A DNA stretch of 5,765 bases from an uncultured Mycoplasmatota bacterium (GTDB lineage Bacteria > Bacillota_I > Bacilli_A > RF39 > UBA660), in contig CAMMKE010000066.1 in assembly GCA_946497375.1 (NCBI GenBank), positions 1 to 5,765 of the forward strand, given 5' to 3'. Below are positions 1 through 5,304 of the stretch, piece after piece. Made by a program: the position numbers and the translations under genes. The notes below the pieces were generated by a model. That model had not been told where the DNA came from and searched no databases. It worked only from the letters and a program-made list of their open reading frames with translations. Numbering within the stretch: position 1 is the first letter of the stretch; each line of letters opens with the position of its first letter.

Positions 1-834
1 ACTCGTACTTTACAGTCTCTTAGAGCTTTTATGAAGTATTATGATCCATCTATTGGTGAAGATGTTCTTAATATGTTTAGTGAGATTGTTCAAGATACTT
101 ATAAACGTTTTGGAATAGATTTTAATACTGATTTTGCTAAATTTACTTCAGCTGATTATCCAACTTTTTCAGACGTTTATGCAACTGTTAGAGGTAGACT
201 TATGTCTTTAACAGAACAGTCTCGTGAAAAAGATATTATTCAAAATCTTGAACTTAAGATTAGACCTTTGGTTAAAGAGTTAAAATTTTATTTTGATGGT
301 AAGACTACATTAACTGCTAATAGTGATTTTATGGTTTTTAATATTAAAGAGTTTATGAATTCTGATACAAATATTAGGAATGCTTTGTTCTTTAATATCT
401 TAAAGTATGCTTGGGGATTATGTTTGGATCCTTCAGTTAATACAATTCTTATGGTTGATGAAGCCCATGTTTTACTTGGTACTAATAATGAGCAGGGAGC
501 TGATTTCTTAGCTCAGGTACAACGTCGTGCTCGTAAATACAATACTGGTACAATTATTATTACACAACAACCTAGTGATTTTTCATCACCTGCTATTATT
601 ACGCAAGGAAAAGCAATATTCGATAATTCATCATATTATCTTGTTATGGGACTTAGAAAACAGGCTGTTGAAGATTTATCTCTTTTGATAGATTTAAATG
701 AAAATGAAAAAGATAGTATAAAAAGATATTCTCAAGGTGAGGCGTTGTTTGTTTGTGGTAATAGGAGAATGAGAATAAATGTAGTAGTTACTCCTGAAGA
801 GTTAGAATCATTCGGAAGTGGTGGAGGATTTTAG
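1..834 (+). CDS. virB4: VirB4/TraE-type conjugation ATPase, C-terminal part (5' end cut by window edge)
   Basis: This is the ATPase that energises assembly and substrate movement in conjugative T4SS channels, acting at the inner face of the membrane. The frame is open to base 1 (TRTLQSLRAF precedes the first ATG at 31), so the gene begins upstream and 277 residues are visible. Seen: an all-helical stretch (about residues 10-85), then a RecA-like core with Walker B ILMVDEAH (DEAH at 457-468), the arginine-rich QVQRRARKYNTG segment (RRARK at 523-537) and the sensor-like ITQQPSDF (TQQ at 562-570). It ends in a lid and terminal strand typical of VirB4 (GLRKQAVEDL, then GEALFVCGNRRMRINVVV). The Walker A motif must lie left of the window. 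It stops at TAG 832-834, 38 bases before the hydrolase gene, as expected for a shared operon. VirD4 and FtsK/HerA-type ATPases are related alternatives, but the motif wording and the neighbours favour VirB4. Confidence 0.93.
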   Translation, partial: TRTLQSLRAFMKYYDPSIGEDVLNMFSEIVQDTYKRFGIDFNTDFAKFTSADYPTFSDVYATVRGRLMSLTEQSREKDIIQNLELKIRPLVKELKFYFDGKTTLTANSDFMVFNIKEFMNSDTNIRNALFFNILKYAWGLCLDPSVNTILMVDEAHVLLGTNNEQGADFLAQVQRRARKYNTGTIIITQQPSDFSSPAIITQGKAIFDNSSYYLVMGLRKQAVEDLSLLIDLNENEKDSIKRYSQGEALFVCGNRRMRINVVVTPEELESFGSGGGF

Positions 835-872
835 AAATTAATACAGTTAAACGATAAAGTAGTGGTGATTAT

Positions 873-2423
873 ATGAGTAAAAATATTAAACATAGTATGC
901 ATATAAAACTAGTTATTATAGGATTAGCTTTTTCTCTTTTTCTTGCTTTATTAGTTCCTTTTGTCAATTATTTAAAGATGAATAATAATTCATCTTTAAA
1001 TAATTATGTTGCTTATACTGAAGAAGAGGAAGAGTATTATAAAAGATTAGATGAAGTTTATGATGAATATAATGATGAAGATAAAGATTTTTCACATTTA
1101 GCGATTACTTCTACTTTTAGTGTATTACAACAATATGTATCTGATTTTACTTTTTCTGATATGACAAAAGGTAGAATGCGTGAAGTTGCTGATTTAATGC
1201 TAGATGAAGTTGATCATGATGATGGTAGTATTACTTATACTTCTAAAGATGAAGAAGCGATTAAGGAAGGTTTAACTGACTACTTTAAGCACTTTGATTC
1301 TGATTTATCTGAGGATACAAGAAAACAAATGGCACAAGATGTTTTTGATCATGTTGATAATTACTTAGAATTTAAACAAGTTGAGGAAAACAATACTAAT
1401 AATAATGCTTGTATTTCTACAGGAAACACTCAAGCTTCTGTTTTTCTTAATATGACTACTGATGAGTATGTTGCGACTATGGGTCCTATTGCTCAAGCTG
1501 ATTATAGTAGAACTGGTGTGTTTGCTTCATTGACTATAGCTCAATCAATTTTAGAAAGTGGTTGGGGAAAGTCTGATTTGGCACAAAATTATAATAATTT
1601 ATTTGGAATTACATGTGGTAGTTGGGATAATTGTGTGTTTTTAGGAGATAGAGAATGGCGTATATTTGCTAATGTTGAAGAGAGTGTTGATAATCATTCT
1701 GCTATTCTTTCAAATGATTCAATATATCCGGGAGCTTTAAGCGCAACTTCTGGTAAAGAACAACTTAATATGATTGCTGACATTTATGCTCCTCCTTCAG
1801 ATGGTAATGATAATTATGCTGGAAAAGTATCTGAGCTTATAGATCAGTATAATTTAGAGCAATGGGATGTTCCTATGAATGTCAGTTCTAATCTTTGTTA
1901 TACTGGTTCTGGACAGTGGACTATTAGAACAGTTGCACCAACTTCTTCTGATGTTGCTTTTACAAGAAAAAGTGATAATAGAGGTCAATGTGTCTGGTAT
2001 GCCCAAGGTAGAGCTTATGAAGTTGTTTTGGAACTTGCTGAAAATGGAGTTATTACAGAGGATCAAGCTACAAGTATACGTGATAAATTATTTTCAATTT
2101 ATGGTAATGCTGGTGAATGGGTAAGTAAAAGTTCTGGTATTTTACCTACTAGTACAGATATTAATGATTTAGAAGCAGGTGCCATTATTTCTTGGACTAA
2201 ACCTGGGGGTTATGGACATGTTGCTTTTATTGAAGAAGTTACTAGCGATAGTGTTACAATTACTGAGGGATGGGCTACTAATACTACTAGTTGTCCTTAT
2301 GATTGGAATTGCATAAACTTTAATATGAAGACTATGAGTATAGATGAATTTTATGATAGTTATGGTCCGTATTATACTGGTGATTATGACTTTAGTGGAT
2401 ATATTTATCCATTAAAAGGATAG
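873..2423 (+). CDS. Membrane-anchored bifunctional peptidoglycan hydrolase: glucosaminidase (GH73-like) + CHAP domain
   Basis: Predicted to cut cell-wall glycan (N-terminal enzyme domain) and peptide (CHAP amidase/endopeptidase) so that the transfer channel can cross the wall; the role matches CwlT/PrgK/TcpI-type hydrolases of Gram-positive T4SS. Of 516 residues: short basic cytoplasmic tip, membrane helix about 13-34, acidic linker (EEEEE near 50-54), a helical region of unknown function about 75-170, glucosaminidase domain about 195-330 with likely catalytic Glu228 in AQSILESGWG followed by YNNLFGIT, then CHAP about 358-513 with GQCVWYAQGRA (Cys373) and GYGHVAFIEEV (His449); Glu465 is a candidate third residue. 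Cys248/Cys254 and Cys474/Cys480 form two C-x5-C loops outside the membrane. Start ATG 873 is preceded by GGTGAT (864-869), which pairs with the 16S tail at suitable distance. It stops at TAG, 9 bases before the favoured start of the next gene. Domain calls are strong; which bonds are cut is inferred. Confidence 0.9.
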   Translation: MSKNIKHSMHIKLVIIGLAFSLFLALLVPFVNYLKMNNNSSLNNYVAYTEEEEEYYKRLDEVYDEYNDEDKDFSHLAITSTFSVLQQYVSDFTFSDMTKGRMREVADLMLDEVDHDDGSITYTSKDEEAIKEGLTDYFKHFDSDLSEDTRKQMAQDVFDHVDNYLEFKQVEENNTNNNACISTGNTQASVFLNMTTDEYVATMGPIAQADYSRTGVFASLTIAQSILESGWGKSDLAQNYNNLFGITCGSWDNCVFLGDREWRIFANVEESVDNHSAILSNDSIYPGALSATSGKEQLNMIADIYAPPSDGNDNYAGKVSELIDQYNLEQWDVPMNVSSNLCYTGSGQWTIRTVAPTSSDVAFTRKSDNRGQCVWYAQGRAYEVVLELAENGVITEDQATSIRDKLFSIYGNAGEWVSKSSGILPTSTDINDLEAGAIISWTKPGGYGHVAFIEEVTSDSVTITEGWATNTTSCPYDWNCINFNMKTMSIDEFYDSYGPYYTGDYDFSGYIYPLKG

Positions 2424-2427
2424 GTGA
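2422..2427 (+). promoter_or_regulatory. Ribosome binding site AGGTGA deciding a GTG start at 2433
   Basis: Two GTG codons could start the lipoprotein gene. GTG 2424 directly abuts the upstream stop and has only AAAAGGA ending three bases before it, which is too close. GTG 2433 has AGGTGA (overlapping the upstream TAG) with about eight bases after the GG, and it yields a textbook signal peptide beginning MRKIKIL. I therefore place the start at 2433. The site overlaps the upstream stop codon, suggesting translational coupling. Confidence 0.6.
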
Positions 2428-2432
2428 GTTTT

Positions 2433-3110
2433 GTGCGTAAAATAAAAATATTAATTTTAATTGGTTGTGTTTTTCTGTTATCGGGTTGTAGTGTTGAGTA
2501 TAATCTTACCATTGATAATACAACGATGGAAGAAGATATTGATGTTATTTTTGATAAAACAACAGAAAGTGAACTTGCTAATAGATTGGCAAGGATTAGA
2601 AGAACTTCATATTATAATTTTGATACTAGAGAAAATGAATATTATACATTTTCAAGGAGAGATACTGATGATAATATAATTTTAAATTATAAATATCAAT
2701 ATTTAAATAATGATTTATATAAATCAGAGGCAGTTAGTAGATGTTATTATAAGCGTATTGTTAATGTTACTGATGATGATATTACTCTTAGTACTGATAA
2801 TCAAGTCGCTTGTCTTTATAAAGATGGTGAACGGCAAATAGATGATATAACAGTTAATATTAAAACAGATTTAATTGTTTTAGAAAATAATGCTGATGAG
2901 GTTAATGGTAATGTTTATACTTGGTATATAAATGATCAAAACTATTCTAATAAATCTTTATATATAAAAATGGAAAAAAATAAATATCAAGAGTCATTTA
3001 TTGATAAGGTAATATCTATTGTAATTATAATATTAGTTATAGTTGTGATAGGTTTATTTATATATTTTATTGTTCGTAGAAAACATTTAAAAAACAATAA
3101 GATAAAATAA
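2433..3110 (+). CDS. Lipoprotein with C-terminal membrane helix, paired with the upstream hydrolase (paralogue of the gene at 4526)
   Basis: The function is unknown. With the GTG 2433 start (a longer reading from GTG 2424 adds three residues) the product is 225 residues: lipoprotein signal peptide with lipobox LLSGC (lipidated Cys19), an extracellular, probably beta-rich domain of about 170 residues, a hydrophobic helix about 193-214, then a basic tail (RRKHLKNNK) facing the cytoplasm. It would thus be fixed in the membrane at both ends. Just after the lipidated Cys comes CSVEYNLTI, and residues 151-164 read ENNADEVNGNVYTW; both recur in the lipoprotein at 4526. Cys104 and Cys127 could form a disulfide. 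The start of the mature protein faintly recalls LppM-like lipoproteins, but I cannot confirm that by eye. It lies 9 bases after the hydrolase and 33 bases before the next one, so it is probably translated with them as part of the conjugation operon. Confidence 0.8.
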   Translation: MRKIKILILIGCVFLLSGCSVEYNLTIDNTTMEEDIDVIFDKTTESELANRLARIRRTSYYNFDTRENEYYTFSRRDTDDNIILNYKYQYLNNDLYKSEAVSRCYYKRIVNVTDDDITLSTDNQVACLYKDGERQIDDITVNIKTDLIVLENNADEVNGNVYTWYINDQNYSNKSLYIKMEKNKYQESFIDKVISIVIIILVIVVIGLFIYFIVRRKHLKNNKIK

Positions 3111-3143
3111 TTATAATTATGATGATGGTAAGGTGGTGGTAAG

Positions 3144-4523
3144 ATGCCAGAAGAAGTAGAAAATTTGGAAGATACTAATAATGAAGAAGGTAATGCTGAA
3201 ACTAATGTGGATGCTTCTTCTAAGTCACCACTTAAGGATGTTGCTGGTAATGTAGCGAATAATATTATAGATTTTAATAAATATAAAAGTAGAAAAAAAA
3301 ATAAAGCTAATATTGATCCTGATTCCACAAAAAATAATGCTGGTAATTCTCTTAAATCCTCTTTGCTTAACAAAGGAAATGGAGCTGTTAATGGGTTAAA
3401 AAATAAAGCTGGTAATGCAATGTTAGATAAAGTTTCTAATGCGCATCCTGCTTTAAAGGCACTTAGTGTTCTTAATAATCTTAATAATACTAGAAAAAAG
3501 AAAAAAGCAAATAAAACTGGTATTATTGGTGGAGAAAGTCAAAATACTGATAATAATGATAACAATGATGATTCTGCTGCTACTAATAATGATTCTAGTG
3601 CTACTAGTAGTACTAATTTTAGTGAAGGTAATGAGGAAGGGGGAACAAATTCTAGTCCTTTAAATAGAATATTTGGTAATGATGTTTTAGCAGGTAAATT
3701 TAGTTTCCTAGGGAAAATACCTAAAGCAATAAAATATATTGCTATGTTAGCTAGTCCTATTATTATATTGTTTATCCTTTGTCTACCAATTATACTTATA
3801 ATAGCATTTTTTAGTTCTCTTTTTGGTGCTGATAAAGCTTTAGCTAGTGAAACTGGTGGTGGTGTTGGTAATATTAATTATGGTGATTATGAACTTTCAT
3901 CAGATGGAGATGAAATATTAAATCAAAGTTTAGATGTATTTTTGGAAAGTCGTGGATCTAATTTAGAAGAGTTTAATAATTTAATTGCTTCTAATGTTGA
4001 AGATTCTGGTTATGGGACAAGGGCTGGTGTTGTTGCTTCTGCTGTTACTTTAATTGCTGAACTTGGTGATAATTATAATGTTAAAATTCCTTATTTCTGG
4101 GGTGGTGGACATGGTACTATTTCAGAAGGCGCTGAATCAAATTGGGGTAGTGGTAGGTGTTTTACAACTGCTAATGGACATGCTTATACTCTTTGTGGCT
4201 TAGATTGTTCTGGTTTTGTTACTTGGGCTATTTACAATGGGGGGTATAATATTACGCCATTAACAACTGGTAGTTTTCAAAATTTGCCTGGGGCAGAACA
4301 TGTTACATTACAAGATAGCGCAATTTTAGAACCTGGGGATTTGTTAGAATCTAATTCCCATGTAGTTTTAGTTGTTGGAGTAGATGAAGATAATAATGAA
4401 TATATTTGTGCAGAAGCTTCTGGTAGAACAACTGGTGTATTATTTACAAGAAGAGCATTTACTAGATCTGGATATTGGGGGGTAAAAATGGATGGGTTTT
4501 ATAATACCCAAGCAAGGAGCTAG
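3144..4523 (+). CDS. Membrane-anchored NlpC/P60-like peptidoglycan hydrolase with Asn/Lys-rich cytoplasmic tail
   Basis: Predicted cysteine peptidase cutting wall peptides next to the transfer channel. The 459 residues run: acidic start (1-25), a low-complexity, probably disordered Asn/Lys/Ser-rich region to about 190 with basic patches (KSRKKNK, TRKKKKANK), a membrane helix about 197-224, a short linker, then the enzyme domain about 285-455 outside the membrane. Enzyme signatures are IPYFWGGGHG (315-324), LDCSGFVTWA (catalytic Cys355) and NSHVVLVVGV (His406); the third polar residue may be Glu424 in CAEASG, where His, Asn or Gln is more usual. Cys339 and Cys351 flank a small insert before the active Cys and could be bonded. 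ATG 3144 is the only sensible start: stops lie in frame just upstream, and AAGG (3130-3133) gives a ribosome site. The gene ends two bases before the second lipoprotein. The 196-residue cytoplasmic tail is unusual for a wall hydrolase and may contact the ATPases or other channel parts. Confidence 0.88.
   Translation: MPEEVENLEDTNNEEGNAETNVDASSKSPLKDVAGNVANNIIDFNKYKSRKKNKANIDPDSTKNNAGNSLKSSLLNKGNGAVNGLKNKAGNAMLDKVSNAHPALKALSVLNNLNNTRKKKKANKTGIIGGESQNTDNNDNNDDSAATNNDSSATSSTNFSEGNEEGGTNSSPLNRIFGNDVLAGKFSFLGKIPKAIKYIAMLASPIIILFILCLPIILIIAFFSSLFGADKALASETGGGVGNINYGDYELSSDGDEILNQSLDVFLESRGSNLEEFNNLIASNVEDSGYGTRAGVVASAVTLIAELGDNYNVKIPYFWGGGHGTISEGAESNWGSGRCFTTANGHAYTLCGLDCSGFVTWAIYNGGYNITPLTTGSFQNLPGAEHVTLQDSAILEPGDLLESNSHVVLVVGVDEDNNEYICAEASGRTTGVLFTRRAFTRSGYWGVKMDGFYNTQARS
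3243..3416 (+). repeat. Three spaced copies of GCTGGTAAT encoding an AGN repeat
   Basis: The nine bases GCTGGTAAT occur at 3243-3251, 3339-3347 and 3408-3416, each in the same frame and coding Ala-Gly-Asn within the contexts DVAGNVANNI, NNAGNSLKSS and NKAGNAMLDKV of the hydrolase's cytoplasmic tail. The flanking residues are loosely alike (polar, then AGN, then a small or hydrophobic residue), which suggests a degenerate protein repeat of uneven spacing rather than a recent DNA duplication. Chance in a low-complexity, Asn-rich region is a real alternative. Confidence 0.4.
3537..3659 (+). other. Low-complexity Asn/Ser/Asp/Thr coding tract
   Basis: Residues 132-172 of the NlpC/P60-like hydrolase consist almost only of Asn, Asp, Ser, Thr, Ala, Gly and Glu, coded by runs of AAT, GAT, ACT and AGT. 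The tract separates the basic part of the cytoplasmic tail from the amphipathic stretch before the membrane helix and is probably a flexible linker. Such codon runs are prone to length change, so its length may vary between relatives. Confidence 0.6.
4514..4519 (+). promoter_or_regulatory. Ribosome binding site AAGGAG inside the end of the upstream gene
   Basis: AAGGAG ends six bases before ATG 4526 and lies within the last codons of the NlpC/P60-like gene, whose TAG (4521-4523) is two bases from the ATG. This is the strongest ribosome site among the internal operon genes. The overlap makes coupled translation of hydrolase and lipoprotein likely. Confidence 0.7.
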
Positions 4524-4525
4524 AT

Positions 4526-5227
4526 ATGAAATTTAAATATTTTGGTTTGATATTAATAATTTTTATGATGTGTGGTTGTACTGCTGAAGTTAATCTTGAG
4601 ATAAGTGATAGTAAAATAAAAGAGAGTGTTGATATTACTTTTTATCAAGATGCAATTTATACAAAAGATATAATTAAAGCATCTTTTAGAAATTATATTC
4701 CTATATATGCAAGAGATGTAATTGTTGATGCTGAAGAAGATAGGCCTTTTCCAAATACTAAATATTATGAAAAGACTGAGACTGATTTAGGGAATGGATA
4801 TAGATTTAATTATAGTTATGATTTTAATATAAATGAATATGAAGAGGCTAGAACTATTAAAGATGGTTTTAGATCATATAATGTTTCTGTTGATCAAGAT
4901 AATGGTAATATTTCTATATCTACTGATAATAATGGCTTATTATATTTTGATGATTATCCTCTTTTGGAAGAAGTAAGAATAAATATTAGAACTAATTATT
5001 TAGTTGAGGAGAATAATGCTGATAGTGTAAATGGAAATACATATACATGGATATTTGATAAAGATACTAAAAAAAGTATTAATATGTTGATAAATACATC
5101 TACTAATGATAATTCTGGTAATATAGGAATTGAAAATGTTGTATTTCCTATAATTTGTATAGTTTTATTTGTTTTTGTTGTTTTACTTATATTGTTTCAA
5201 AAAAATAATAAGAATAATAAAATATAA
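4526..5227 (+). CDS. Second lipoprotein with C-terminal membrane helix, paired with the NlpC/P60-like hydrolase (paralogue of the gene at 2433)
   Basis: The function is unknown. The 233 residues have the same plan as the lipoprotein at 2433: a signal peptide ending MMCGC (lipidated Cys18; Cys at the -2 position is atypical but tolerable), an extracellular region to about 200, a hydrophobic helix about 204-224, and a polar tail QKNNKNNK. Shared blocks are CTAEVNLEI after the lipidation site, ISISTDNN (129-136; ITLSTDNQ in the other copy), a VRINIRTN strand, and ENNADSVNGNTYTW at 162-175. Between these blocks the two proteins differ widely, and even the shared block uses different synonymous codons, so the duplication is old. 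It is placed two bases after its hydrolase, which argues for a paired role. The run of transcription may end or weaken after it, since a separate promoter follows, though no terminator is evident. Confidence 0.82.
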   Translation: MKFKYFGLILIIFMMCGCTAEVNLEISDSKIKESVDITFYQDAIYTKDIIKASFRNYIPIYARDVIVDAEEDRPFPNTKYYEKTETDLGNGYRFNYSYDFNINEYEEARTIKDGFRSYNVSVDQDNGNISISTDNNGLLYFDDYPLLEEVRINIRTNYLVEENNADSVNGNTYTWIFDKDTKKSINMLINTSTNDNSGNIGIENVVFPIICIVLFVFVVLLILFQKNNKNNKI

Positions 5228-5232
5228 TCAAA

Positions 5233-5248
5233 AATTTGTTTTCAAATT
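5233..5248. repeat. Short inverted repeat AATTTG-TTTT-CAAATT over the -35 region
   Basis: A perfect six-base inverted repeat (AATTTG at 5233-5238, CAAATT at 5243-5248) flanks a TTTT loop. It begins six bases after the stop of the second lipoprotein gene and covers the likely -35 box (5239-5244) of the following promoter, the place expected for an operator. With only one G-C pair and no T run after it on the + strand, it is a poor terminator. In such AT-rich DNA, chance occurrence is also possible. Confidence 0.35.
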
Positions 5249-5274
5249 AATAAAAAGCTGGTATAATAAGCGTA
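5239..5274 (+). promoter_or_regulatory. Extended -10 promoter for the virD4 gene
   Basis: A perfect TATAAT (5262-5267) is preceded by TGG (5259-5261), giving an extended -10 element. A 17-base spacer leads back to TTTTCA (5239-5244), a four-of-six match to TTGACA. Transcription would start near 5274, leaving a leader of about 31 bases with a strong ribosome site before ATG 5305. This is the only non-coding gap in the window with a complete housekeeping promoter, and it lets the coupling protein be made apart from the upstream operon. Confidence 0.7.
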
Positions 5275-5290
5275 GATTTTAAACGTTAGA

Positions 5291-5298
5291 TGGAGGAG
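5291..5298 (+). promoter_or_regulatory. Strong ribosome binding site TGGAGGAG for virD4
   Basis: TGGAGGAG ends six bases before ATG 5305, and GGAGG is a perfect core match to the 16S tail. It is the strongest such site in the window and fixes the start of the coupling protein. Confidence 0.8.
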
Positions 5299-5304
5299 AT
5301 TATT

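Noticed and set aside
1854..2124. Overlapping open frames on both strands inside the CHAP region
   Set aside because: They are shadows of a frame with clear CHAP motifs and have no recognisable protein features or ribosome sites.
873..2423. Phage endolysin or tail lysin instead of a conjugation hydrolase
   Set aside because: The N-terminal membrane anchor and the flanking virB4 and virD4 genes fit a T4SS hydrolase; no phage structural gene is present.
3112..3117. TATAAT before the NlpC/P60-like gene as a -10 promoter box
   Set aside because: The position 17 bases upstream is a run of A with no -35 likeness, no TG extension is present, and the motif is frequent by chance in such AT-rich DNA.
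2987..3373. Open frame of 128 codons on the minus strand
   Set aside because: It straddles the end of one gene and the start of another, both strongly supported on the + strand, and its product is the low-complexity mirror of their codons.
2461..3663. Frame-shifted open frames of 65-72 codons at 2461-2679 and 3466-3663
   Set aside because: They lie wholly inside supported genes and encode only Ile/Leu-rich products of shifted AT-rich codons.
1..5227. Alternative genetic code with TGA as Trp, suggested by the AT richness and lack of TGA stops
   Set aside because: All Trp positions at conserved sites (for example the ESGWG motif) use TGG and no gene needs an in-frame TGA; five stops are too few to read anything into the absence of TGA.
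5233..5248. Intrinsic terminator after the second lipoprotein gene
   Set aside because: The stem is six pairs with a single G-C and is followed on the + strand by A-rich, not T-rich, sequence; an operator or chance is more likely.
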